This document shows positions 34,918 through 44,952 of a DNA stretch of 51,361 bases, piece by piece. Position 1 is the first letter of the stretch. Each line of letters opens with the position of its first letter. The DNA is from Acidovorax sp. CCYZU-2555 (GTDB lineage Bacteria > Pseudomonadota > Gammaproteobacteria > Burkholderiales > Burkholderiaceae_C): the NCBI RefSeq assembly GCF_018413525.1, contig NZ_JAHCDD010000040.1:1-51361 (forward strand). Direction: 5' to 3'. Under the pieces are notes generated by a model, which was not told the DNA's origin, did no database searches, and saw only the letters and a program-made list of their open reading frames with translations. The translations under genes were made by a program, and so were the position numbers.

Positions 34918-35013
34918 GGGTCCGGGTCGCTAGGCGCTGGTTGGAGAGGGCTGCGACCCATTGTCCCGATAGGCCGTAGCCTGTCGATAGGGAAAGCGCG
35001 CGGAGACTGCCTC

Positions 35014-35040
35014 TGCCCGGGGCGAAAAGCGGGCATTTTT
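35014..35040 (+). terminator. intrinsic-terminator-like hairpin upstream of the MCE operon
   Basis: TGCCCG and CGGGCA form a 6-bp stem around a 10-base loop, followed directly by TTTTT. The orientation ends plus-strand transcripts, yet the gene on the left is on the minus strand. It may act as a leader attenuator for the operon starting at 35179, or stop antisense transcription from the amt side. The surrounding 261 bp (34918-35178) otherwise hold no clear gene. Confidence 0.5.
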
Positions 35041-35178
35041 AATTCCCTTACCCCAGCCGCTTGCGCTAGAGTGCACAACGAGGTCGCGTCCTGCGCGCCG
35101 GGGCCCGAGGAATATGCAAAACTGGATGCCGCCGGTAGCCCTGCGGCCCGGTTTCTTTCTCCCCGCCACTGACACTTG

Positions 35179-36297
35179 ATGCCGCCTTCGCTTGCCCCTT
35201 CTGTTGTGTTCGACTCCGCTGCCGGCCGCGCCTTGCCAAAAGGCGATTGGACCGCGGCGGGCTTTGCCGAACGTGCTGACTGGCGCCGGCTGGAGCGCGA
35301 ACTGCAGGCCGTGCCCGACGCTTCGGCCTGGGACCTCACGGGCATCGGTAGGCTTGACTATGTGGGCGCGCAGATTCTCTGGCGCCACTGGGGCGGTGCC
35401 TGGCCGGCGAGCTACGAGGTCAGCGACGCGCACCGTGAAATTCTTTCCCACGTCGAACAGTACAGCCAGTGCGAGAAGCCGGCCAAGCCCGGCTGGCACC
35501 CGCGCCAGCAGATCGACCAGCTCGGCATGCTGGTGCTGGCGGGCTGCAGCCACCTCAAGGAGCTGGTCGAGCTGATTGGCCAGCTGCTGCTCGATTTCGG
35601 CCGCCTGCTGCGCCGGCCGCAGCGTGCGCCGTGGCGCGATGTGTCCGGCCATCTCTACAGCATGGGCGCGACCGCGCTGCCGATCACGGCCCTGGTCGGC
35701 TTTCTGATCGGCGTGGTGCTGGCCTTTCTGATGGCCTTGCAACTGCGCCAGTTCGGCGCCGAATCTTTCATCGTCAATATTCTGGGCATTTCGCTGATCC
35801 GCGAACTCGGCCCGCTGCTGGCCGCAATTCTGGTCGCCGGCCGTTCCGGCTCGGCGATCACCGCCCAGATCGGCGTGATGCGCGTCAACGAAGAACTCGA
35901 CGCCATGCAGGTCATGGGTATTTCCCATGGCTTCCGACTGGTGCTGCCGCGCGCGCTGGCGCTGGCGGTGGCCATGCCGTTGGTCGCGGTCTGGACCACG
36001 CTGGCCGCGCTGGCCGGCGGTATGTTGGCCGCCGATCTGACAATGGGCATCACGCCCGCCTACTTCGCCCAGGCCTTGCCCGCAGCGGTCGAATCGGCCA
36101 ATTTATGGCTCGCGATGGGCAAGTCCATGGTCTTCGGCGTGCTGATCGCGCTCATCGGCTGCCACTGGGGGCTGCGCGTGGAGCCCAATACCCAGAGCCT
36201 GGGGCAGGGCACGACCGCCTCGGTGGTGTCGGCGATCACCATGGTGATCATTGTCGACGCGGTGTTCGCGATTCTGTTCAAGGACGTGGGAATCTGA
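35179..36297 (+). CDS. MlaE-family lipid ABC permease with N-terminal STAS-like domain
   Basis: A 372-residue permease of the MlaE/YrbE family. The C-terminal 250 residues have about five membrane segments with the hallmarks TALPITALVGFLIGVVLAFLMALQL, RELGPLLAAILVAGRSGSAITAQIGVMRVNEELDAMQVMGI and ALAVAMPLVAVWTTLAALAGG. The first 100 residues (AGFAERADWRRLERELQAVPDASAWDLTGIGRLDYVGAQIL) resemble the STAS/MlaB fold fused to some MlaE proteins, so no separate mlaB is needed. The ATG at 35179 directly follows a TTG codon that could also serve as start. It heads a four-gene operon for lipid movement between membranes. Confidence 0.93.
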   Translation: MPPSLAPSVVFDSAAGRALPKGDWTAAGFAERADWRRLERELQAVPDASAWDLTGIGRLDYVGAQILWRHWGGAWPASYEVSDAHREILSHVEQYSQCEKPAKPGWHPRQQIDQLGMLVLAGCSHLKELVELIGQLLLDFGRLLRRPQRAPWRDVSGHLYSMGATALPITALVGFLIGVVLAFLMALQLRQFGAESFIVNILGISLIRELGPLLAAILVAGRSGSAITAQIGVMRVNEELDAMQVMGISHGFRLVLPRALALAVAMPLVAVWTTLAALAGGMLAADLTMGITPAYFAQALPAAVESANLWLAMGKSMVFGVLIALIGCHWGLRVEPNTQSLGQGTTASVVSAITMVIIVDAVFAILFKDVGI

Positions 36298-36298
36298 C

Positions 36299-37156
36299 AT
36301 GACGAACGCCACCGAAATTGCCCCTTCCACGACCGCGCAGGCCGTGCCCGACGCCGCGACGTCGGTGCCTGTCGTGCGCATCGCCGGGCTGTGGAGCGTG
36401 TTCGGCCAGGGCGACAAGGCGTTCGCCGTGCACCAGGACCTGGACCTGGTGGTCGAGCGCGGCGAGATGCTGTCCATCGTCGGCGGCTCGGGCACGGGCA
36501 AGACCGTGCTGCTGCGCCAGATGCTGGGCCTGCTCAAGCCGAGCAAGGGTACGGTCGAAGTGCTGGGCCGGCCGGCCGCCGAAATGGGGCGCGAAGGCGC
36601 GGCCAGCCGCGTGGGCATGCTGTTCCAGCATGGCGCGCTGTTTTCGGCGTTCAACGTGCTCGACAACATCGCCTTCGCGCTGCGCGAGCAGGGCAGCCTG
36701 CCCGACGACCTGGTGCGCGACGCGGCCATGGTCAAGCTGCAGATGGTCGGGCTCAAGCCCGAGCATGCGGCGCGCATGCCTTCCGATCTTTCGGGCGGCA
36801 TGATCAAGCGCGTGGCGCTGGCGCGCGCGCTGATCATGGATCCGCCGCTGCTGCTGCTCGATGAACCCACGGCCGGCCTCGATCCCACGAGCGCCGACGA
36901 ATTCTGCGCGCTGCTGCGCGAGCTGCACGCGGCGCTGGGGCTGACGCTGGTCATGGTGACCCATGACCTCGACACCTTGTTCGCACTGTCCTCGCGCGTG
37001 GCCGTTCTGGCCGAGAAGAAGGTGCTGGTCACGGGCCCGCCGCGCGAAGTCGCGGCCTTCGACCATCCCTTTGTCGAAACCTTTTTCCGGGGAGAGCGGG
37101 GCCGGCGTGCCATGGCGCCCCTGAGCAGCGGCCAGCCGGCCGCAGGAGAAACCTGA
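36299..37156 (+). CDS. MlaF-type lipid transport ATPase
   Basis: A 285-residue ABC ATPase that powers the MlaE-type permease. Walker A GGSGTGKTVLLRQ at residues 62-74, Q-loop MLFQHGALFSAFNVLDN, signature LSGGMIKRVALARAL, Walker B LLLLDEPTAGLDP and H-loop VMVTHDLDTLFAL. A 35-residue Ala/Thr/Pro-rich N-terminal extension precedes the ABC domain. It starts 1 bp after the permease stop. The ATG at 36299 is preferred; the longer upstream frame is shadow. Its stop TGA overlaps the next start by one base. Confidence 0.96.
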   Translation: MTNATEIAPSTTAQAVPDAATSVPVVRIAGLWSVFGQGDKAFAVHQDLDLVVERGEMLSIVGGSGTGKTVLLRQMLGLLKPSKGTVEVLGRPAAEMGREGAASRVGMLFQHGALFSAFNVLDNIAFALREQGSLPDDLVRDAAMVKLQMVGLKPEHAARMPSDLSGGMIKRVALARALIMDPPLLLLDEPTAGLDPTSADEFCALLRELHAALGLTLVMVTHDLDTLFALSSRVAVLAEKKVLVTGPPREVAAFDHPFVETFFRGERGRRAMAPLSSGQPAAGET

Positions 37157-38133
37157 TGGAAAACAAGTCGCATGCAATGGCGGCGGGCCTGTTCGTGGTG
37201 CTGGTGGCAGCGCTGCTGGCCGGCCTCGCGATGTGGTTGACCCGCGACCACAGCCAGTACACCCAGTACGAACTCACGACCAAGGACGGCATAGGCGGCC
37301 TGCAGCCGCAGGCGGCCGTGCGCTACAAGGGCGTGCCCGTGGGCAAGGTCGTGCATATCGGCTTCGATCCACAGACCGCCGGCAATGTGCTGATCCGCAT
37401 CGCCGTGGGCACGGAAACACCGATTTCCCCCACTACTTTCGCGGTGCTCGGCTACCAGGGCGTCACGGGCCTGGCCCATGTGCAGCTTGACGACGCCGCC
37501 GAACCCCAGCCGCAGCTGCCGCCCGGCGCCAGCGGCCTGCCGCGCCTGTGGCTCAAATCCTCGCCGCTGAGCATGCTTGCCGACCAGGGTCCGGCGCTGC
37601 TGGGCCGCGTCGATGAAGTCACGCGCCGGCTCAACGACATGCTGGGCGATGAAAACCAGCAGCGCTTCAGCAGCGCGCTGGAAAACATTGCCGGCGCCGC
37701 CGCTGGCGTGCGCGACCTGACCGCGGGCGTGCAACACACGCTGACCCAGAGGCTCGATCCGGCGCTGGCCGACATTCCGGCGCTCACCGCCGATGCGCGC
37801 AAGACGCTGCAATCGCTGGACCAGGCCGGCAAGAGCACCACGGCGGTGGCGAACGAGCTGGGCCAGACCGTGCAGCGCATCAATGCTCCCGACGGTCCGT
37901 TGCAGCAGATTGCTGCGGGCACGCAGTCATTGGAGCGCGCCGCCGACAGCCTGAGCCGCACCACCTTGCCGCGCGTGACCAACGCCGCCGACGGCGTGTC
38001 GCGCGCCGCGCGCCAGCTCGGCACTGCCGCGAGTGCCTTCAGCGACAACCCGCAATCGGTGATCTACGGCAACGGCAGCGCAGTCGCCGGTCCCGGCGAA
38101 CCCGGTTTTGTTGCCCCCACCCCCTTGCCTTAG
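37156..38133 (+). CDS. MCE (MlaD-like) membrane-anchored protein
   Basis: A 325-residue protein. A single N-terminal membrane helix (AAGLFVVLVAALLAGLAMWL) is followed by the MCE domain at about residues 38-115 (YELTTKDGIGGLQPQAAVRYKGVPVGKVVHIGFD...GYQGVTGLAHVQLDD). The rest (about 150-310) is mainly helical and likely forms a coiled-coil needle or barrel, as in longer MCE proteins. It would form the hexameric lipid-binding ring between the permease and the outer membrane. It overlaps the ATPase stop by one base. Confidence 0.95.
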   Translation: MENKSHAMAAGLFVVLVAALLAGLAMWLTRDHSQYTQYELTTKDGIGGLQPQAAVRYKGVPVGKVVHIGFDPQTAGNVLIRIAVGTETPISPTTFAVLGYQGVTGLAHVQLDDAAEPQPQLPPGASGLPRLWLKSSPLSMLADQGPALLGRVDEVTRRLNDMLGDENQQRFSSALENIAGAAAGVRDLTAGVQHTLTQRLDPALADIPALTADARKTLQSLDQAGKSTTAVANELGQTVQRINAPDGPLQQIAAGTQSLERAADSLSRTTLPRVTNAADGVSRAARQLGTAASAFSDNPQSVIYGNGSAVAGPGEPGFVAPTPLP

Positions 38134-38142
38134 GAATCCGTT

Positions 38143-38808
38143 ATGTCCGCTTCTTTTTTCGAGGCTGCGCGCACCAACGCTTTTCGGGTCGCCGGTTCGC
38201 TGGCCTGCCTGTGGCTGGTCGGCTGTTCGGTGCTGCCCAAGCCCCCCGCGGCCGCCGTGCGCTATGACTTCGGCCCGGTGCCGGTCGCCACGGCGCCCGC
38301 GCCCCAGGCCCAGCGGCCCGCGATCGCGCTGGCCGAAATCGAGGCCCCTGGCCTCAGGGACGCGGAAACTTCGGTGCTCTACCGCCTGGCCTACGCCGAG
38401 GCCCAGGTGGTGCGCCCCTACCAGCTCGCGCGCTGGACGCGCCCGCCCGCGCAGCTGGTGCAGCAGCGCCTGAGCAGCGGCCTGGGCCGTGACCGTGTCG
38501 TGCTGCTGGGAGGCGACGGCCCGTCGCAGCCCAAGGTGCAGGGCCAGTTGCCCGCCTTGCTGAGGGTCGAACTCGAGGAGTTCAGCCATGTGTTCCTGTC
38601 GGCCCAGGAAAGCGTCGGCTGGGTGCGCCTGCGCGCTTCGCTTGTCGACCGGCGGCCACAGGGCGACATGCTGGTGGGCCAGACGACTTTCGTCGTGCAG
38701 CAGCCCGCAGCCGGCGCGGATGCGGCCAGCGGCGTGCGCGCATTGACCCAGGCGACCGACAAAGTCGTTGCCGACATGCAGGCCTGGCTGCTGCAGCTCG
38801 GACGTTGA
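38143..38808 (+). CDS. ABC-type transport auxiliary lipoprotein (PqiC-like)
   Basis: A 221-residue lipoprotein. The signal ends at LVGC (acylated Cys near residue 28), followed by SVLPKPPAAAVRYDFGP, typical of the ABC_trans_aux/PqiC family that anchors MCE systems at the outer membrane. The body has IALAEIEAPGLRDAETSVLYRLAYAEAQVVRPYQLARWTRPPAQLVQQRL, a family hallmark. It ends the four-gene operon. There is no mlaC, so the hydrophobic shuttle protein of the classical Mla system is absent and a PqiC-like part takes the last place. Confidence 0.9.
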   Translation: MSASFFEAARTNAFRVAGSLACLWLVGCSVLPKPPAAAVRYDFGPVPVATAPAPQAQRPAIALAEIEAPGLRDAETSVLYRLAYAEAQVVRPYQLARWTRPPAQLVQQRLSSGLGRDRVVLLGGDGPSQPKVQGQLPALLRVELEEFSHVFLSAQESVGWVRLRASLVDRRPQGDMLVGQTTFVVQQPAAGADAASGVRALTQATDKVVADMQAWLLQLGR

Positions 38809-39022
38809 CCGGGCACGAATTGCGAGTGGGCGTAGGCGGTTGCTGACGGCGCTTGCCTGTGCTCTCCCTACGCGGCTGGCGCGGCGTTTCTTCTAAAGTC
38901 CACTCCAGCTTTTGCATACTATCGACTCTTCCTGTTCGATTGCAATAAGTTATTACCTGCGTCCACCTTGACGCAGCGCGTGCCGGTGCATGCGCAAGGT
39001 GAGACGAACAAGGAGTGACGTT

Positions 39023-39406
39023 ATGCAAGCCCTGCGCAAATTACCTGCGCTGTTGATCATCGGTGTGTTGACGAGCGTGGCGGTCCTGGCCAGCACGGCC
39101 ATGGGCACCGCCGCATCGGAACAGATGGCGGCGAAACGCCGGATTTCCCTGCAATTCCAGCAAGACATGCTGGGCTGCGAAAAGCTCGATGGCGCTGCCG
39201 AGGAGCGCTGCGAGCGCCAGGCCCATGCCGGGGCCGAAGTCGCCAAGGCCGAACTCGAAACCCGGCGCCAACGCCTGGCCCAAGGCCGGCAGACGCGCGA
39301 AATTCAGGCGCAATCGCAGCACAAGATCGCCCAGGCGCGCTGCAATGCGCTGTCGGGCCGGGTCAGGCAGCGCTGCACGGGCGGCGCGGCGCGCGCCGCC
39401 AGCTAG
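39023..39406 (+). CDS. small exported protein of unknown function
   Basis: A 127-residue protein. It has an N-terminal hydrophobic segment (LPALLIIGVLTSVAVLASTAMG), then a charged helical body with Cys residues at four positions (LGCEKLDG, EERCERQ, ARCNALS, RQRCTGG). AAGGAG lies 7 bases before the ATG at 39023. The four cysteines may form two disulphides in the periplasm. I do not recognise a family. It is preceded by a 214-bp region with AT-rich patches that may contain its promoter, and its stop shares CTAG with the convergent MarC gene. Confidence 0.7.
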   Translation: MQALRKLPALLIIGVLTSVAVLASTAMGTAASEQMAAKRRISLQFQQDMLGCEKLDGAAEERCERQAHAGAEVAKAELETRRQRLAQGRQTREIQAQSQHKIAQARCNALSGRVRQRCTGGAARAAS

Positions 39407-40038
39407 CGCATCGCCAGCACTGGAAACATCTTGATCAGCCCGCCGGCCATGACTTCGACCGCCAGAGCGGCCAGGATCAGGCCCATCAGCCGTGTCATGA
39501 CGTTGATGCCGGTGCGGCCCAGCACGCGCGCAATCGGTTGTGCCAGCGAAAAGCAGATTGCCGTCGCCAGCGCCACCACCACGCCATAGCCTATCAGCGC
39601 CAGGTGCTGCCAGATGTCCTTCGCCTGGTCGGCGTAGATCACCACGGTGGACATCGCGGCCGGTCCGGTCAGTAGCGGAATCGTCAGCGGCACGACCGCG
39701 ATGCTGTTGCCCATCGCCGCCTTTTCCACGCCGGCTTCGAGCGTCGCCGCGCTGGGGCGGTCTTCGGCCGGGCGCGCGTTGAGCATGTTCATGGCGCTGA
39801 TCAGCAGCAGCAGGCCGCCGCCGACCTGAAAGCTCTGCAGCGAGATGTTGAAGAAGTCGAGCACCTGCAAGCCCAGCAGCGCGCAGGCCGAAATCACGCA
39901 GAACGCGCTGAACGCCGCCGTGCGTATGGTGTCGCGCCGCTGGGCGTCGCTGAAGCCCTGGGTGTAGTGGATGAAGAACGGAATGATGGCCAGCGGATTG
40001 ACGATGGCCACCAGCGTGATCAGTGGTTTGAGGTCCAT
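39403..40038 (-). CDS. MarC-family inner-membrane protein
   Basis: A 211-residue protein with six membrane segments. It starts MDLKPLITLVAIVNPLAIIPFFI, the hallmark NP-containing first helix, then has FSAFCVISACALLG and VVPLTIPLLTGPAAMSTVVIYAD, the conserved PLxxGP loop. GRTGINVMTRLMGLILAALAVEVMAGGL is the conserved last helix pair. MarC-family proteins were once linked to antibiotic resistance but have no proven transport substrate. The ATG at 40038 is used; the longer frame upstream is not hydrophobic and is unsupported. Confidence 0.92.
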   Translation of the reverse strand: MDLKPLITLVAIVNPLAIIPFFIHYTQGFSDAQRRDTIRTAAFSAFCVISACALLGLQVLDFFNISLQSFQVGGGLLLLISAMNMLNARPAEDRPSAATLEAGVEKAAMGNSIAVVPLTIPLLTGPAAMSTVVIYADQAKDIWQHLALIGYGVVVALATAICFSLAQPIARVLGRTGINVMTRLMGLILAALAVEVMAGGLIKMFPVLAMR

Positions 40039-40201
40039 CAGCGCGCGCCTCCGCAGAGGTCGAATCGGCCGATCTGAAGTAGCGCCTGGTGCGTCATGCG
40101 GTCTCCTGTGAGAATGCACGTTGATCGCGCATTTGCTGCGCCATTACAGCACCTGGCGCCGATGCCGGTGCACGACCAATCCACATCGAACGGAGCAGAG
40201 C

Positions 40202-40891
40202 ATGGGAAATTTCGTGAATTTGACCTCGGCCGACGGTTTCAGCGCCCCCGCGTGGGTTGCTGTGCCTGATGGCCCGGTGCGCGGCGCCATCGTGGTGCTG
40301 CAGGAAATCTTCGGCGTCAACGCCCACATCCAGGCCGTGACCGACCGTTTCGCGGCGCGCGGCTACGCGGCCGTGGCACCGTCCATGTTCGCGCGCGTGC
40401 AGCCCGATGTCGACCTGGGCTACCAGCCCGCCGACATGGAGCGCGGCATGGCGCTCAAAGCTGCGACCGAAGCGCTGCCCGCGCCGGGCGCGATGGCCGA
40501 AGTGCAGGCGGCGATCGCCCATGCGGCGGCGATCAGCGGCGGCAAGGTCGGCATCGTCGGCTTCTGCTGGGGCGGCCTGGTGACCTGGCGCGCGGCCTGC
40601 ACGCTGCCGGGCCTGGCGGCGGCCGTGAGCTATTACGGCGGCGGCATGACCACGCCGGCCGAAGTGGCGCGTGCGCCGCAGGTCCCGGTGCTCGCGCATT
40701 TCGCGCGCCAGGACCACTGGATTTCGGTCGAATCGGTGCAGGCCTTCGGCCGCGCCCATCCCGAAGTCGAAGTCCATCTGTATGACGCCGACCATGGCTT
40801 CAACTGCGACCAGCGCGGTGCCTATGACGAAAGCAGCGCGCTGCTGGCGCGCGATCGCACGCTGGCCTTCTTCGACAAGCACCTGGCCTGA
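40202..40891 (+). CDS. dienelactone hydrolase family protein
   Basis: A 229-residue alpha/beta hydrolase. The nucleophile Cys122 lies in GFCWGG, Asp171 in FARQDHW and His198 in DADHGF, the Cys-Asp-His triad spacing of dienelactone hydrolases. VLQEIFGVNAHIQAVTDRFAARGYAAVAP is the usual N-terminal pattern with the Glu that controls the nucleophile. Such enzymes open lactone rings in chlorocatechol breakdown; no other catechol-pathway gene is near, so the true substrate may differ. GGAG upstream of the ATG at 40202 is a moderate ribosome site. Confidence 0.94.
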   Translation: MGNFVNLTSADGFSAPAWVAVPDGPVRGAIVVLQEIFGVNAHIQAVTDRFAARGYAAVAPSMFARVQPDVDLGYQPADMERGMALKAATEALPAPGAMAEVQAAIAHAAAISGGKVGIVGFCWGGLVTWRAACTLPGLAAAVSYYGGGMTTPAEVARAPQVPVLAHFARQDHWISVESVQAFGRAHPEVEVHLYDADHGFNCDQRGAYDESSALLARDRTLAFFDKHLA

Positions 40892-40897
40892 CGCTTA

Positions 40898-41033
40898 GCG
40901 CCGCTAACACAACCCTTGCTGCGTCGTTGCGTCGCCTTGTCGTGCTACTTGCACTGCCTGCGGCACCGCGCCTGGCCGGCCGCGCCTAGCAGCAACCGCA
41001 AATCTTCGATTTGCTGGGTCGTGTTAGCGGCGC
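40898..41033. repeat. inverted-repeat-bounded intergenic element
   Basis: The intergenic DNA between two convergent genes begins with an 18-base arm GCGCCGCTAACACAACCC (40898-40915) and ends with its inverted copy (41016-41033), 17 of 18 bases matching. Between them are short direct repeats (TGCGTCGTTGCGTCG) and a perfect hairpin GCAAATC-TTC-GATTTGC at 40998-41014. It has no coding capacity. Such elements are often dispersed in Comamonadaceae genomes; it may be a MITE-like or REP-like unit that also works as a bidirectional terminator. Confidence 0.6.
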
Positions 41034-41036
41034 CTC

Positions 41037-42137
41037 TTACGGCGCGCGCTCCAGCCGGTCCAGATAGCGCTTGCGCCAGAAGAAGGAAATCAGCACCAGC
41101 GACACCACGCCCATGCCCGCGACGGCCCACCAGAAGCCGTCCTGCTTGTGCACCAGCGGAATGAACTCGAAGTTCATGCCGAACACCGCTGCAATCAGAT
41201 TCAGCGGCAGGAACACGGCGGTGATCGTGGTCAGCGTGCGCATGATGTCGTTGGCGCGGTTGCTCTGCAGCGAGAAATGCATCTGCACCGCGGTCTCGGC
41301 GCTCTGCTCCAGGCGGCGCACATGGTGGACCACGCGCTCTATGTGCTCGAGCACGTCGCGCGAGCGCACCTTGAGCAGTTCGCGCTCGCGCTGCAGCGTG
41401 GGCATCGACTCGGCGGGCCAGGCGTCGAGCGCCTCTATCCATTCCTGTATCGCGGCGCGCTGGTCCTCGCAGATTTCATCGAGCTGGTGCAGCGCCAGGC
41501 GCGCGTCCAGGATGGCGCTCCAGTTGGAAATCCGCGCCTTGGGTTCGAGCAGCGCCGACTGCCAATGGTCGAGCTGGCGCGTGAGGTCGCGCCGCAGTTC
41601 GAGATAGCCATCGACCATGTGGTTGACCAGACGCAGCATCAGGTCGGCCGGGCTGTTGGTGCGCTTGGCCGGACCTCCGCGCGCGTCCGTGGGCTGCTCC
41701 GACAGCAGGCGCAGCAGGAAATAGGCATGCACCGGGCAGGCGTCGGGGTGCACGGTCAGCAGCAGCTGGTCGAACACCACCATGCCCACGGGCCGCGTGA
41801 CGATGCGCGTGAGCACCGGCGGGCCGTGCTGCGGCGTGGCCGGCGCGGCGTCGCCGCTTTCGGCCGTCGCCAGCCGCTGGAACACCAGCAGGTCGTATTG
41901 CGATGTTGCGTCGTAATTCGACGGCAGCTGGGCGTTGAGCAGGTCGGAGACATGCAGGTCGACCAGCGGCACGCCGCACTGTCGGTGCAGCATCGCCTGC
42001 AGTGCCGGCAGATGGGCCGCGAACTCGGAGCGCGTGCACGAGACCCAGTAGAAGCCCGTAGACGAAGGCGGGGCCAGCGGCAGCTCCTCGCCCAGGTCCT
42101 GGGCCGGGCCGGTGGCGGCGATGTGAAGGGTGCGCAT
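41037..42137 (-). CDS. CorA-family divalent cation transporter
   Basis: A 366-residue transporter of the CorA/ZntB family. The N-terminal cytoplasmic domain ends in long stalk helices (residues about 180-295), followed by two C-terminal membrane helices. The selectivity motif appears as FGMNFEF at the end of the first helix. The second helix (FWWAVAGMGVVSLVLISFFW) is followed by a short basic tail. It likely imports Mg2+ or exports Zn2+/Co2+. It is convergent with the dienelactone hydrolase gene across the inverted-repeat element and lies 14 bp after hemB on the same strand. Confidence 0.92.
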   Translation of the reverse strand: MRTLHIAATGPAQDLGEELPLAPPSSTGFYWVSCTRSEFAAHLPALQAMLHRQCGVPLVDLHVSDLLNAQLPSNYDATSQYDLLVFQRLATAESGDAAPATPQHGPPVLTRIVTRPVGMVVFDQLLLTVHPDACPVHAYFLLRLLSEQPTDARGGPAKRTNSPADLMLRLVNHMVDGYLELRRDLTRQLDHWQSALLEPKARISNWSAILDARLALHQLDEICEDQRAAIQEWIEALDAWPAESMPTLQRERELLKVRSRDVLEHIERVVHHVRRLEQSAETAVQMHFSLQSNRANDIMRTLTTITAVFLPLNLIAAVFGMNFEFIPLVHKQDGFWWAVAGMGVVSLVLISFFWRKRYLDRLERAP

Positions 42138-42151
42138 GGCCCGGACTGTGA

Positions 42152-43743
<1,592 letters not shown>

Positions 43744-43766
43744 GGGCCACAGGGAGCCGCGGCGCA

Positions 43767-44879
43767 GTGCACAAGACTTCTGCCTGGCCACTGGCGCTGG
43801 TTTATTCGGCGCTGATCTTTTTTGCGAGCCTGTTTCCTTTCACGGGCTGGCGCGCCCAGGGCATCAACCCCTGGGTGTTTTTCACGGCCACCATTCCTCC
43901 GCCTTACTGGACCTGGTTCGACGTCAACATGAACGTCGTCGGCTACGGGCCGCTGGGCTTTCTGCTGGCGCTGGCCTTGCAGCGCTCGGGCATGCCGCGC
44001 GCGGCCGTGCCCGTGGCGGCGCTGGCCGGCACGCTGCTGTCGGCCGCGATGGAGTTCCTGCAGATCTATCTGCCGCGGCGCGTGCCGTCGAACATGGACC
44101 TGGTGCTCAACGCCAGCGGAACGCTGATAGGCGCGCTGCTGGCGCTGCTGCTTGAACGCCTGGGCGCGCTCGATCGCTGGAGCGTGTTTCGCGCGCGCTG
44201 GTTCAGCGCGCAGGCGCGCGGCGCCATCGTGCTGCTAGTGCTCTGGCCGATGGCGCTGCTGGTGCCCGCGGCCGTGCCGTTCAGCCTGGGCCAGGTCTTC
44301 GAGCGCCTCGAATCGGCCTTGATCGAGCTGCTCGAAGACACCCCTTTCCTGGAATGGCTGCCGCTGCGCGATGCGCCGCTGGTGCCGCTGTCGCCAGGTG
44401 GCGAGCTGCTGTGCGAAGTGCTGGGCCTGCTCGCGCCCTGCCTGCTGGCCTACTGCGTGGTGCCGCATATCGGCCGGCGCGCGGTGCTGGCCGTGCTGGG
44501 CGTGGGCCTGGGCATTGCCGCCACGGCGCTGTCGTGGGCGCTGAGCTACGGCCCGGTCCATGCCTGGGAGTGGCTGGGCCTGCCGGCCCAGCTCGCGATC
44601 TGGTTCGCGCTGGCGCTGGCCGCGGCGCTGGTCGCCTTGCCCGGGCGGGCCTGCGCGGCCGTGCTGCTGCTGGTACTGATGTGGCAGTTGAGCCTGCTCA
44701 ACCAGGCGCCCACCAGCGCCTACTTCGCGCAGACCCTGCAGACCTGGGAGCAGGGGCGCTTCATCCGTTTCTACGGCCTGGGGCAATGGCTGAGCTGGCT
44801 CTGGCCTTATGCGACGCTGGGCTTTGTGCTGCTCAAGGTCGCGCGCCGCGACCGGCCGCGTCTGCCGCAGCCCCACTGA
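43767..44879 (+). CDS. VanZ-like membrane protein
   Basis: A 370-residue hydrophobic protein with about nine to ten membrane segments. The first third is a VanZ-like domain (ALIFFASLFPFTGW, DVNMNVVGYGPLGFLLAL, AMEFLQIYLPRRVPSNMDLVLNASGTLIGALLA), with the conserved N-x-x-G-x-x-P-x-G and R-x-x-x-x-x-D motifs. The rest is additional membrane helices of unknown role. The GTG at 43767 is favoured, with GGGAG upstream; a TTG at 43740 overlaps hemJ. VanZ proteins have been tied to low-level teicoplanin resistance, but this longer type is uncharacterised. Confidence 0.82.
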   Translation: MHKTSAWPLALVYSALIFFASLFPFTGWRAQGINPWVFFTATIPPPYWTWFDVNMNVVGYGPLGFLLALALQRSGMPRAAVPVAALAGTLLSAAMEFLQIYLPRRVPSNMDLVLNASGTLIGALLALLLERLGALDRWSVFRARWFSAQARGAIVLLVLWPMALLVPAAVPFSLGQVFERLESALIELLEDTPFLEWLPLRDAPLVPLSPGGELLCEVLGLLAPCLLAYCVVPHIGRRAVLAVLGVGLGIAATALSWALSYGPVHAWEWLGLPAQLAIWFALALAAALVALPGRACAAVLLLVLMWQLSLLNQAPTSAYFAQTLQTWEQGRFIRFYGLGQWLSWLWPYATLGFVLLKVARRDRPRLPQPH

Positions 44880-44952
44880 TTCACCCCGCGCCATCCGCAT
44901 CGGCCTGCCTGCGCAGCGGCTTGCCGGGATGGCGCACCTAAAATGGACACCC

